From positions 8,466,501-8,530,500 of the forward strand of contig JAWUZG010000004.1 in assembly GCA_036785705.1 (NCBI GenBank): a stretch of DNA of 64,000 nt. Reading direction: 5' to 3'. The translations under genes and the position numbers were made by a program. Origin of the DNA: Acanthornis magna (taxonomy: Eukaryota; Chordata; Aves; Passeriformes; Acanthizidae). This document shows positions 50,105 through 61,129 of the stretch, in pieces. How positions within the stretch are numbered: the stretch's first letter is position 1; every line of letters begins with the position of its first letter. The notes beneath the pieces are model-generated. The model made no database searches. It was given only the letters and a program-made list of their open reading frames with translations, and had not been told where the DNA came from.

Positions 50105-50792
50105 GGAATAAATAAGTGCGTTGGTTGACAGCAGCTCAATTGGAACCAGAATTGCGCCCCAGAAGCCAGGAGGGCAAACCCCATCCTGGGATGGATCAAA
50201 ACCAGCCTAACCAGCTGGCCAAAACAGGTGATTGTCCTACTGTATTCAACATTGGTGCAGTTGCACCTGGAGCGCTGTGTGCAGTTCTGGACCCCACAAT
50301 TTAAGAAGGATGTGAAGCTCCGTGAATGCGCCCAGTGCAGGGCAACAAATCTGGGGAAAGACTTGGAAGGAATGTCATATGAGGAGTGGCTGAGTGGCTG
50401 AGTGGCCCATATCCTATGGGCTTGTCTAGAGCAGGAGGCTGAAGGGTGACCTCACAGCTCCTACAGCTCTCTACAGCTTCCTGAGGAGGAGAAATGGAGA
50501 GGAAGGTGCGGATCTCCTTTTCCTGGTATCCAGTGCTAGAATGCATGAGAATGGTTCAAGGTTGTGCCAGGGGAGGAATAGACTGGATATTAGGAAATAT
50601 TACTTTGCTGAGGGGGTGGCCAAACCCAGGAACAAGATTCCTAGAGAAGTGGTCAACGCCCCAACAGTGTCAATGTTTACAAACTGTTTGGACAACTCTC
50701 TTAATAACATACTTCAACTTTTAGTCAGCCCTGAACAGGTCAGGCACCTGGACAATAGGATTGCTGTACATCCCTTCCAGTTGAACTATTCT
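50105..50792 (+). mobile_element. CR1 LINE, 3' part of ORF2 and 3' UTR
   Basis: Follows the CR1 order GCGTTGGTTGACAGCAG, GTGATTGTCC.ACTGTATTC, CTGTGTGCAGTTCTGGACCC, TATGAGGAGTGGCTGAGTGG, GTGCCAGGGGAGGAATAGAC, TGGATATTAGGAAATATTAC and GGGGTGGCCAAACCCAGGAA, then a 3' UTR ending CCCTTCCAGTTGAACTATTC. A small GGCTGAGT duplication lies at 50387-50402. The frame is broken throughout. This subfamily ends in a TATTC-type tail, which here seeds a pentanucleotide array. Confidence 0.9.
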
Positions 50793-50897
50793 TCTCTTCT
50801 CTTCTCTTCTCTTCTCTTCTCTTCTCTTCTCTTCTCTTCTCTTCTCTTCTCTTCTCTTCTCTTCTCTTCTTCACTTCACTTCACTTCACTTCACTTC
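50788..50897. repeat. (TTCTC)n then (TTCAC)n satellite at the CR1 tail
   Basis: About 16 TTCTC units run directly out of the CR1 tail and change at 50871 to about five TTCAC units. The whole array is pyrimidine-rich apart from the A in the second motif. The Ser/Leu/Phe repeat frame it creates is not a gene. Confidence 0.95.
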
Positions 50898-53104
50898 TTT
50901 CTTCTTCCTCTCAGCTTGCAGCAGGTCAAATAGATAACCCACAAAGTGAACTCTTGCAAATATAATTTCATTTTGCATGTTCTTGGATGTCTTCTGTGTG
51001 TGGGGGTGGTGGTGGTTTGTGTCATTTCTTACTCTAAATTAACTTTTCTTTTTGATCTTTCATTTTTCACTGCTGAGTTTCTCTGCTTCTACCTTCATTC
51101 CTCCAAAGCTCTGACTTTATTTTCAATCTTTTTTGATCTTATGCTCTGTTTCGCACTGATAAAATCAGTGTAGCATCCAACACTGTTGAAGCATAGAAAC
51201 CATACTTGCTGCCTATATATTTTAAAGGCCATTAATGTTTCCATATTAGAGGATGACAGAGAATATATGTCATCACAAACTGCTTTGTGAACAGACAAGC
51301 TATATAAGCTGCCTGGGTGTTAAAAAAGTTTTGGAGAATCAAGAGAACCATGATTGAGAATTTTTAAATCTACTGAATATTTGATAGGAAACAAATAGAT
51401 AGGACAATGCGAGAAGTACATGAGTTAGTAAACTGAAAGTTTAACTTTTTTATTGCATTTAACTTCTGAAGACATTTTATCTTTCAAGATACTCATACAA
51501 CATAAAAAAAGCCTTTTTTCATCTATGCAACACAGAAAAAATACCCATCACTTTTAGATGGTTAACTTGTTATGGTTTGTTTTGGGTTTTTTTTTAACTT
51601 TTCTAGAAATAAGAATCAGCTTTTAATAGACAATTTTATCTTATAAAGATTGCAAAATTATTAGGACCTAATCAATTATTTAACCTTGAAGACTGCTCAT
51701 ATTAAGAGGTAGCTTATATAGTTATAACAAAAATCTTGAATTTTCATTCACAGAATTTCAACTCACAAACCTTTCATTTTTGGCAGATTCTAAGGCCCAT
51801 TTCCATAATAAGAGGAGATTGTTTTTTACAGTTCCATGTGTTAAATTGCAATTATACAGTTAGAGAATTGACATTCCTGGCTTAAAGTCATAAGAATTAG
51901 AAGGAAAAGATATCTTTGACTACAAAAGATGTTATGTCTTTTGACTGTCTTGAATCAGGCATATTACTTTTAAATTCTGTTCGAGATTCAGAAGAATTTA
52001 AGAAGGAGTTATTGTTTGAATTGTTTTTTGTTGTTACTCTGTTTTGTATGTTCATTATATGAAAAGGAATTTAATGCAGTTATATGACTTGTAAAGCAGA
52101 AGATTTCAGTAAAATAATACATATAGTTACATTACAGGGAAAAAGCTCTGATCTAGAAATACAAACTTTTGATTTGCTATGTCTATATTTACTGTTCTAT
52201 GACCACATTACATGACTACTGCAGAAAATAAAAACAAATCTGTAATTTTTGAACAATGAAATTACAAACCTTTGGTGCTGTGAAAACTAGAAAACTTTAT
52301 TTTGCACATGGAGGGAAAAAACACACACATGAATTCCTAAGCCTGACGTCCCAATGATCTGTATGTTTAATTTCTATTTTCTTTTCTGCATTGTATTTGC
52401 TATTTTTCAGGCTCAGAAATTCAGTGGAAGTACTTGAAAGATGTAGGTCCTTGGCTGAACAGTGCTGGTAAGATAGCTGCAAATGACACAGAAAAGGTTG
52501 ATGTATCCTGTGTCTTCTATGCCTCAGTTTGCATGGGGAAGTACCCAAGTATCCATCTGAAATAAAGAATGACAAAGCAAATAATGAAAAATAACTTCTA
52601 GGATGAAGAAAAAAGAATTTGAGTGAATAGTAGCTTATCTAACATCATCCCACACAGTCTCTGGGGACAAGCTGGCAAAACAGGATTGGCGTGGTGTACC
52701 ATGATACAATCGGAAAGCTGAATGAACTATCAATCTCAAGCCAAACTTGAAGGGAGGTGATTAATGGTTTAAAGTTGAACTGACTAGTTAGACTCCATAC
52801 TCTGTAAGACTTTTTCATCATCCATATGGGACTCTTCTATGGGTGAGCAGGTCCTGCTGATCATTTCTTGGCTGTCCAGCTGAGTCTTGATTGGTGCAAC
52901 AATGTCACTGGTGCACTGTGCTGGCACCTATCATTCTTTCCTTTTTTCCAACCCCTCAGAAAAAGGGAGAGATCAGACAAGGTAGAACAGCTTCTTATTT
53001 TCCTCCACCTCCAAGGCAGCTATAAGGAAAATTCAGTGGTATACTTTTGGGTCTTTGAAATACCCTTTGCTGGGGTAATTAGTCTGTACCAAAGATTCAT
53101 GGAG
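50898..53104. other. Non-coding stretch, no gene seen
   Basis: Mostly AT-rich and unique. The part from about 52300 to 53104 is less AT-rich and has frames of 83-92 codons, none recognisable. It directly precedes duplication copy B and could include remnants related to the adjacent retrovirus, but I cannot match it. Confidence 0.6.
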
Positions 53105-53240
53105 TTCTTACCTTTTTAAAAAAACAATAATAATAGATGTTTTTATTACTGTTCTTAAATTACAAATTGATTGTAAGTGAATCTTATTTATATATGCATA
53201 GAGATGCAGACATCAAAAAAACATATATATATGTGTGTGT

Positions 53241-53283
<43 letters not shown>

Positions 53284-53703
53284 CATATATCTCACATCTT
53301 TGGAAATGCTTGCCAAACTTTAAAGCTCCAATATTTTCTCATTTGTTGAGTGGAAGTCATCAGTCGTCAAGGAAAGGCAGTGACACATACAGCAAGAAAG
53401 ACTGAGGGTAGATGAGACATCCTGTACTAGCCATATTAGAGCCTGTGTGAAAGGATGTGCTATTGCATTTCATATCTGTGTGTAGTCATTTGCAGCTTGG
53501 GATTGTGGACTATCAGGGGGCTAGCCATAACTTCTAGAGGGCCAGTGAATGTTTTTGGGGAAGGCAGGTTCACCAGAGGCAGGCTTAAATTCTGCAGGGT
53601 CTGAGTTGCTACTGTTTGGGGGTTTTTTAACAGATTTTTAAAATGAGATTACCTTGAAGAAAATAATATGGAATATTTTTTATATGTATGATCTCTCTGG
53701 ATT
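53105..53703. repeat. Internal duplication, copy B
   Basis: Same orientation and nearly the same sequence as 19768-20355 (about 97% identity by eye over the last 400 bp). It differs by loss of about 15 bp near 53165, gain of about 9 bp near 53525, and a (GT)n in place of (TATG)n. It ends at CTCTGGATT and the next base starts retroviral sequence, so copy B was joined to, or cut by, the ERV fragment at 53703/53704. No transposon ends or coding frame are seen. Confidence 0.9.
53223..53282. repeat. (AT)n(GT)n microsatellite inside copy B
   Basis: A short AT run passes into about 25 GT units with one CT interruption. It occupies the place of the (TATG)n array in copy A. Confidence 0.95.
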
Positions 53704-54226
53704 TACTATGGGCCACCAAAGTGGGATGTTTTTGCCGCTCATTCCCAGCCAGGCTCATTTCAGCTTCTGATTCATTGGAGCTCTTGAGGTCCTCCGGTCA
53801 CTCTGGAAATACAAAAGAGTCTTATTTCTGTACAGCTTGATGGCATAAGGGTACACTGTGCACCACTATCTTGTTAAGCCCTGTGGGACTGATGTGTCAG
53901 GTCATTAAATCCACACACGCCAGCAAATTTGGCTGTCCCTCTCCTCCACCTGACTAGAAGCCAGGCCTCTCTAATACTGATCATAGGATTCTCCACTTAC
54001 CTCTTGTAAAAACAGTCTAGAATTCCTTCTCATAGAACCAGGTGTAAGATCAACAGTTCTACACTGTTTGGGTTACTGCCTACTGGGGACTGGAGCAGCA
54101 ACTTTCCTGGAAGAACTCCCATTTGTGATTCTTTTTCCCTGCAATTCCTGCACCTGTGCTTCTAGGGTAGACGTAGGTTTTCCATCCCAGCTCCTCATGT
54201 TGTCTCTATGGCAAGATAGTGTATTA
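53704..54226 (-). pseudogene. ERVK-like gag remnant, downstream part
   Basis: On the minus strand a short readable part near 54180-54080 (residues such as RSWDGKPTSTLEAQVQEL) has the charged, coiled-coil-like look of the middle of bird ERVK gag. Below 54070 the frame is broken repeatedly. The remnant ends abruptly at 53704 against copy B. The apparent 97-codon minus-strand frame 54073-54366 runs across the nested element boundary, so its first third is not gag. Confidence 0.6.
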
Positions 54227-54231
54227 TGTGT
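54227..54231. repeat. Left target-site duplication (TGTGT) of the nested LTR
   Basis: TGTGT lies directly before TGTCAGAGAC. The same five bases follow the right end CATAACA at 55132-55136. A 5-bp exact duplication around TG...CA ends marks retroviral integration. Confidence 0.75.
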
Positions 54232-55131
54232 TGTCAGAGACTTAAATAGTTCATGCCTCAAATATTGATATAAGTTTTGCTCATTACAACAAAAACTGTA
54301 TAAAGAAACTACAATCAAAGAAGCCTCGGTGAAGATGCCTGACTGGGACTTTGGACTGAAAGCCAAACCACTGAGATTAGATAAAGGGAAACCTATTGTT
54401 CAATCATCTCAGGCTGAAGGAAAGGTGTGCATCCAAAAAGGCCAAAGCCACCAGCTGCACTGAGAAGCATCCCTGGCTGAGTTTGGGGTGGGGGAGAGCA
54501 CAGCTCACAAAGCCAGGTTTGCACAGACCACCCCCCCCACCAGCTGAGGGAGAAGGAGGTTTTTGGGTGTGTGGTGTAACCTCTGGTGAGAGGCAATAAA
54601 CACTCATCCTCCCTTACACAAGCTCGCCCAGCTGTGGAACCCCCAACCCCACAGGCTGCATCCATGGGACATTCACATGAGAGGCAGCTGAGGGGGTGTC
54701 ATAATCCATCACAGACCCCCCAAAGTGCTTGGCCTTGCCCCACAGGAGTGCACATGATGCAAGCAGAGTCTGCTGCAAGAGACTGTCCCTCCCCCGGGGG
54801 GACATGCCTGGACATTGCCACTTGGCCTGAGTGTATATTAAACCATGGGATTCTGTGCTTTTTTGGGGGACCATCACCACGAAGAAGAGCAGCTGGAGAG
54901 GATCAACGCAACATCATTGGGATCCACGGATGGTGATATTCTTTTATTCTGTCTCTGTCACTCTCTTTCTGTCCCCCCCACCTCTTTTCCTACTTCTCCT
55001 TTTTTCTCCTTTCTTCTCTCTCTCATATTTACTATCAAATAAAACCCATACTATTAATTGGCATATGGTCTCATTTGCACCTTAATTTGGGCAGAGGTAT
55101 TTCTAAGAACCTTGATAATTGGATCATAACA
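54232..55131 (+). mobile_element. Nested LTR (900 bp) inserted in ERVK gag
   Basis: Starts TGTCAGAGAC and ends GGATCATAACA, flanked by TGTGT on both sides. It carries a TATA-type box (GTATATTAAACC near 54833), a pyrimidine-rich R/U5 region (54940-55025), and AATAAA near 55039 followed by CTCATTTGCACCTTAATTTG, which I recognise as typical of a passerine LTR family. Inside it, GGCAGCTGAGGGGG at 54683-54696 looks like a polypurine tract directly before a second TG (54697). The 435 bp from there have inverted-repeat ends (TGTCATAATCCA and TGGATCATAACA). So it is either one long solo LTR or a short non-autonomous element with internal sequence plus a 3' LTR. The flanking duplication favours one insertion event of the full 900 bp. 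Confidence 0.7.
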
Positions 55132-55136
55132 TGTGT
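55132..55136. repeat. Right target-site duplication (TGTGT) of the nested LTR
   Basis: Exact copy of 54227-54231, directly after the LTR's terminal CA. On the minus strand the gag-like reading runs up to this point, stops, and resumes beyond the left duplication, as expected if the LTR split gag. Confidence 0.75.
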
Positions 55137-56161
55137 ACCTTCTATATCCTCTCTCAAAACAACCAAAAAACCCACTTACTGTTAATAGCTGAGATGCAAA
55201 TGCATACAGGTGGGAAGTGGAATATATCTTCTTTTGATTTGCTGGAACTGCTGGGATAGTTTTTCCACTTTTCAGACAGTTTTTTCCACAGACAAGATGC
55301 AAGCCTATAGGGAGAAGAAAGGTTTTATTTGTATTTCCAGAGCTGGTGAGACAATTAATGTGTTGATGGTTACTCTTTGTCTCTCCAGGTCATTCCTGTC
55401 CATGGGTCAGCACATGAGAATTGTGTGCTCTGTTCAAATTTCCACCACGTGATTCATCTACACTGGACTTCTGGATCTGCAGGTGACTGCATGTTGTTTA
55501 GATCATAACAAATTATCTCTGTCACAGACAATTTCCTCAGGTACTAGATGCCTCTCTCCATTGTGGCCCATTTATCTGCATGACATACAACATCTTCCTT
55601 GAAAGAGATTCCTTTCCTTCACACTGGACAGGAGTTGCCTCCAGAAACTCAGGACTTGCGTCCCTTTTCCAATTGCTTTATCAATGCCTCTTTCCCTATA
55701 AAGTGATGCCATCTGCTTAGTTTCCTTATCCTCTAATTCCAGGCTGCCAGCCCTGTTATCACAGCATCAGACAAGTAGTGTGATAACATGCCAAAGTTTT
55801 TTCACATATCCCATAACTTACTCAGAGACAGGAATTCGGTGGTAGCTTCTTGTTCTGCCTCTTCCTACAGTTCTTGTAGTGACCCTGTTTTGTTTTCCTT
55901 TAGCAAACAAGCTAACTTCCATGTCTTTTTCTTCTTATGCAGAGAGGTGGCTGATACTGGCATGGACTGGTTTTCTGGTTCAGCTGCATCACTCATTGCC
56001 AGTGTCTGAGTAGCTGCAATACCTGTCACCAGGCTTTTAGTAGCCACAGTTCTCGTCACCAGACTTTGGGTAGCTGAAACTCTTGTCACAGGGGTTGGAG
56101 TAGTCACAAATAGGTGCTTAACCGTAAATAAGATCTGAACCACATTCGTGGTTCCTAGCAA
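55137..56161 (-). pseudogene. ERVK-like gag remnant, upstream part
   Basis: The 98-codon minus-strand frame 55865-56161 is rich in Thr, Val and Ala, then Pro and Lys (DAAEPENQSMPVSATSLHKK), like the N-terminal and spacer part of bird ERVK gag. It contains three and a partial fourth 30-bp tandem unit (56010-56109) coding a 10-residue repeat. Below 55865 the capsid-like region continues with stops and frameshifts to about 55137, where the nested LTR begins. Non-functional. Identification is from recall of the family's general look. Confidence 0.65.
56010..56109 (-). repeat. 30-bp tandem repeats in gag remnant
   Basis: Units at 56010-56039, 56040-56069 and 56070-56099 share GTAGC and TCTTGTCAC-like cores, with a decayed fourth unit following. 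On the minus strand each codes about ten residues around a LVT.(V/I)(A/S)AT motif. Confidence 0.8.
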
Positions 56162-56647
56162 TAGGACCGTGCTGGTTTCAACATCCCAAGGATATTAAAA
56201 ATTTTCAAAACTATTAAATACTATTTCAATTGTCCTGGAGGAGAAGGGGAAGATAAGAGAAAAACGTCTCCTCGATAGACTCTCTCTCTGAGCAGGTAAA
56301 AGGTGTAATTATTCATAATTTCCGATAGATGGCTCTCGAAGCCCAGAGCTGATGGCAATGCTGAGTACAAACACCAGATCAGTTTCAGGACCAGCAATTC
56401 CATCATATTATGAAGCAGTGGTGCAAAGTTTAGCAACATGATAACCTTAGCCCAGCTCCCAGGGGTGATAAATAGCACAACAGGGAGCACACTCTAAAAG
56501 TAAGTTAAATGCAGCTCTGAGAACAAGCACAACTCTGAGAGCAAATAAATATTGTAACCAGCAAATATTAAACTTACACAATAAACGCTTATGAAAAATT
56601 TGTTTTAACATGCTCTTGACGGATCTGTTTTTATGTCAACCCTTCAT

Positions 56648-56665
56648 GCCCCACCTTGGGTGCCA
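56648..56665 (-). other. Retroviral primer-binding site, tRNA-Lys type
   Basis: The minus strand reads TGGCACCCAAGGTGGGGC, close to the 18-nt lysine-tRNA (Lys1,2) primer-binding site used by betaretroviruses and ERVK elements, with about two differences from the usual form. It lies 8 bases from the LTR end at 56674. It fixes the element's orientation as minus and the adjoining LTR as the 5' LTR. Confidence 0.75.
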
Positions 56666-56673
56666 AAAGGGAC

Positions 56674-57105
56674 TGTCATGGTTTAAGCCCAGCTGCCACT
56701 CACAGTGAAATGGGGGAGAGAACTGCAAAAAGCTAAAACCCGTGGGTTGAAATAAGAACAGTTTAATCATTAAAATTATGATGATGCTTTGGAATCAGAG
56801 ACCCTAATGTGTGGAAGATGGGTCTTGGTGCTGCCGTGGATACCCCTGCGGTAAGGGACGGTTTAGACAGAGCTCTCTGGATACAGTTTCAAAGCATGCT
56901 AGTTTATTTTGAGAGAGGGTAGGAAGAGGGAGACTGACCACGTGGTTGCCCCGTGGCAGGTCAGGGGAGAGGGAGTCAGGCAGGTACAGGGAGGAAGTTG
57001 CGAGAGAGCGAAACTGACTCTTGTAACCACATAAATCACATTCGATGTTGAATATTCTAATTTCTACTAACCAATCTAGGTCAAGATTCTACATCATCTA
57101 CATAT
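56674..57105 (-). mobile_element. 5' LTR of the ERVK-like element (minus strand)
   Basis: The plus strand begins TGTCATGGTTTAAGCCCAGC, the reverse complement of an LTR 3' end that is common in bird genomes, and continues with ATGGGGGAGAGAA and GTGGGTTGAAATAAGAACAG. Farther right, GCTAGTTTATTTTGAGAG at about 56910 holds a reverse-complement AATAAA. Where the LTR begins (right end) is uncertain. I place it near 57105, where LTR-like sequence fades. The middle (56800-57050) might belong to another LTR joined here. Confidence 0.6.
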
Positions 57106-60100
57106 AGCCTATGAGAGTCCCTGTATTACCATATGCTGTTACATATTTAAATTCTAGAAACCAGTTCTTCAGGTTTTGGATCCACCTCAGAGGAATGTAT
57201 CTTTCTATTGGGGCACCATTGGGTTGGAATGCCTTCCCTCCAGCTATTCACTGGTTGGTATTTCAAAACTTGTCTTCATCTCGATTTCTCTTAAGGTTTC
57301 AATATTCTGAGCATCTTTTGCCAGGCAATAATTTCCATAAGACCTTCCTATTTCTTCTTCCCCAACACTTATGGAAATAAAAAAATATCAGTAAAAACCT
57401 GTCCATGCTAGCAGAGGGACTTGGATCATATTGTTGCCCACCTGTAGAGATCAGGACAACCCATGAATGATTTCCCCACACCAAGCAGGTTCCACATATA
57501 GGTACAGCAGAATGATAGATCAGGGCCAGAGTGTGGAGTCTGAGAGCATCATCCTGTAGTGCAGTAAATACACTCATGCCATTGGTAGTACCAGGCCACA
57601 GCTTTGTACTGAGCTCACATAGTCTTGGCACTGAGGCTTGTCAGTCTTATTTTTTTAATACGTTAAATTCCTAAATATTTAGCCTCTGAAGTCAGTTAAA
57701 TTACTCATTCAAATAAAACTATTGACATTTTGTTATTATTTTTTGTCAAAACAGAGTGTATTTTGAGAATTGTAACATTAATTTTGTTTGTTTTGCATGT
57801 GATTTTTTTCATATTGGGAAACTCAAAAATAGTTGGGTTTAACTCTATTTGTCTTTTTCTCTCCATTGATAAAGGAATTATTTTAAGCCAAGAATGCAAT
57901 GACATATTTTTTTCAAACTAGTTTGATAAAACTTTAATATTTAAATCCCACCATAAATTCCTTCTACTCTTCACTGACCTTGGCTTTTACATCTATGTCA
58001 TGCACAATAACTTTGTAGACTGCATCTATGTTGGTAACTTAGACAGAACCAGGCAGGCAATGCAATTGTCCATATTTTTAAGCTCTTAGACCTTTCTCAG
58101 GAACATTTTTGACCTGAGCCAAATAGCAAGCTCTTAACTAATTCATAGATATGTTTTAGGAAGCTGAATATTCCAGTTTCTGTGTCTAAATGTCAGCTGG
58201 CAGTTTACGTGTAGCCACTCTGTTTTTGTGGCTAAAAGCATTTTCTAATAGATATGGGTCATTTCATTTAACCCTGTGCCCAGAAAGGTTTCTGACTTTC
58301 TATTTAATCTGACATGGCTTTAGCTTCTGAGGCTGAAGATTTTCATCCGTCGTGTTCTTCTGGTGATATCCAAACTACAGACTGGTGTACTTTGAAAAGT
58401 GTTTGACTACTTTGGAAGAATAATTTGGTTTCTATTGTAAATTTTTGCCCTTTTTAAGAAAATGTTTATTAGTCCTATGGAAAGTTATAAGCACACAAAA
58501 ATCATGCAAGGGTTGCAGATATTTTAAACTTAATTTCTTCAGATACCTTTCATGAGACAATAACCTGTTTTGATATAGCATCTTACATCTGAGGATATCA
58601 AAGTATTCCTAAACATTAATAAATGAGTCAGTGAAGCCTTGTAGCATAGCAGTGAGCTAGGGAAAATTGAAAGCTGGATTTATAATTTTTTATTATTATT
58701 AAAACTACATATCAGTCCATGCACCTGAGAATCAGAAAAGCCAGGTCAACCAAAAATCCCATAGCCTGCCTAATGAGAATAGGTTAGTAAAGAGTAATCT
58801 ACTTGCCAAACATGGGTGAGTATAGCTCCCATTGGTACTAAACTCAAGGCTACTATTTTCTCCCTTTAACAGAGATTTAGTACCCATTATTCAAATGTCC
58901 AAATTCTGCATTAAACATGAAGCATCTAATCCTTGATAGTAATCACAGTACCTTTATGGCACCATTTCCCAAACCTGTTTTGTCCTGTACTCTCTGCTAA
59001 TGAACAAACTTTACTGTTGAAAATCCCTTCGTTCTGTCTGGAAAAGGGAGATGGCCCAGACATTAGGCCTACAGAAAGGGATTCCCAGAAGTCCTCTTTT
59101 ATGAGAATGAGGTAGTTGCAGATAAAAGGTTTGGACATGAATGCAGACAGTAGATGGTGTGGACCAGGTCCTCAGCATAGTTCACTTTAAGGAGGACCTG
59201 CCATAAGATGACCAATACTAATCACGACATCACTGAACAGCTTGGCTTAAAACCATTTCTGAACACCTCTCACTTTCTACATGTCTATCCTTGTTATGGA
59301 GAGATTGGGTGGATAACCAGAGGTAAATCACTGCACAAAAGAAGCAGAAGCAATTGCAGTTTCCTCATTTTCCTTCATTATTTTTAAAGAGTTCTTCATT
59401 GTTGTGTGACCAGTCCTCCTGTCCATATGTTACATTTATTTTGATCATTCTACCTTTGCTTTTGCAGCAATAATTTTTGGCATCTTTTCTAGCCTGACTA
59501 TTGTTTTAAGCCTTCCTTTTAGAATAAAACACAGGAAACTATTTTCAACAGTATATGCCTTGATGAATAGGAATGATTTATCCAGATTTATAGTTATATT
59601 ATCCTTATCTGCTGCATGGCTGGACAGAGGTCTGTTATTGTTTTTCCTACTACCTTAAATTACAGTAAAAAACTCTTTTTATAATGGTCCTCCAAATACC
59701 TGAACTAGTAACACTGCATAAACAGTTATAGCCACAAGGGAGAGCTCTCGTAAAAACATAAGGCTACTTGAGAAATAAGTACATTTTGCACTTTAACAAT
59801 GAAAAATAGTTTTAGTAATTAGTGTTTACTTTAATTATTGTATTTCAGGAAATTAAACACTGATGTAAATTAGCACAGTATTCCCAATTCCATTTATATT
59901 CACCTTTTTATTTGTTTTTAATTAAAGCCAAGAATTAGTAAATAATGTGTATAGCTAGATTTTTTTTGAAATTACAAACTATGTTATGCAATCATATTTT
60001 CTTTAAGATTTGATCCCTTGCTATTTGCTTACACAGTGCAATGACCCTTAGAGGCAAAACAGATCAATTCACTGTGAAAATGCAGCTCCACCCCCAATAA

Positions 60101-61129
60101 TGTGTTTCTTTACAGAATAAGGTTTACATCAGAGAAAATCTTTCTCATGCCCTTTGTGAAAAGGCTTTAGCTGCTTAAATACAAGCTTTTGCATTTGGGA
60201 CCTTTAGGCAGACATATCTCTCCATGTCCTAGAAGAGGATGCTTTGTAGATGCAAAATAGAGTGTGATACACATAGTCATGTAAACCAGTGGAATTCTGC
60301 AACACAGCAGCAATTATACCTTGGTGACAGATGCCCTATCTTGTTAAAAAACAAACGGAACTTTGTAGAGAGAACACAGGATTACAGGGGAACTAGTTCT
60401 TGCTTCTTGATTTGAGCTACCTAGATTTGTTGAAGATCAAAGAACAGTGTTGCCCTAGTTTATGTACAAATGTGTATCTGTTTGTGTCACATCTTTCCCT
60501 CATAAAAATCATTTAAATCCAAAGGAATGAAGCTACTTTTGTTAACTGTTTCCTAGAGAACTGTTCCCCTGACAAGAGGGCTTGGCCAGTGGTTATGTTT
60601 AGGCCCTTGAAGTTCAATTTGTGTTTACGAAGCAGAAAATTGCATCAATTGGAGAATGTGATCTTTTATGTTTACAACCTTTCCTCACCACTTCTGATGA
60701 CATACTTTCTTCTACTCTCATTTAAATCAATAGTAAAGCTCTGTTTATTACAGTCACTGCAGGATCTGGCCATTAATATGTTAATTTCTAATCTTCCCTT
60801 CCAAATTCTACCATCTGCTTTCCCCCCTCCCCGTTCTGAATTAAAAAAAATGTGTTTTACAGACATATTTTCAGTTCTAATGTTATTACTTTCCTTATGC
60901 CTGATTCTCTTCAGCTGAACTTTCCAGATGGTATCCAAGATCCAAGCATCTTTACTTTAGATTCTTCATTTTAAAGTTGCTACTGCATGATAAATATTGA
61001 ATTAGAATAACAACCTTTCTCAGGTACCAAAATAGCTCACCCTTCTGATCTCATTATTTTCTTCCATTCTTTCTCTAAATCTAATAGTTTTCTGTCCTCA
61101 AATTGCGGCGCTTAAAATATCTATGACTC
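57106..61129. other. Non-coding stretch, no gene seen
   Basis: Next to the ERV, a 110-codon minus-strand frame (57299-57631, with a CGTCLVWGNHSW stretch) might be a retroviral or other remnant, but I cannot assign it. The rest is unique AT-rich DNA. Open frames at 60589-60938 (88-109 codons, both strands) overlap and have no domain. Confidence 0.6.

Larger units (their letters stand above)
53704..57105 (-). mobile_element. Truncated ERVK-like endogenous retrovirus with a nested LTR
   Basis: Read on the minus strand: LTR (about 57105 to 56674), 8-base spacer, lysine-tRNA-type primer-binding site (56665-56648), a leader, then gag remnants from about 56161 down to 53704. The gag is interrupted by a plus-strand LTR at 54232-55131. 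Pol, env and the second LTR are absent because the element stops at 53703, where duplication copy B starts. Stop codons and frame breaks are frequent, so nothing here is functional. Class assignment (betaretrovirus-like, ERVK) rests on the primer-binding site type and on the look of gag, from family knowledge and not from a search. The right-hand LTR boundary is approximate. Confidence 0.75.

Noticed and set aside
50541..50933. 130-codon frame with Ser/Leu/Phe repeats
   Set aside because: Runs through CR1 3' UTR and the TTCTC satellite. The repeat protein is an artefact of the microsatellite.
54073..54366. 97-codon minus-strand frame as one gag piece
   Set aside because: It crosses the nested LTR boundary at 54227-54232, so its start is LTR sequence and only its end is gag-like.
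57299..57631. 110-codon minus-strand frame that might be a retroviral env, implying tandem proviruses
   Set aside because: Only a vague resemblance (Cys and Trp spacing), and no polypurine tract where the LTR should start. Not supportable.
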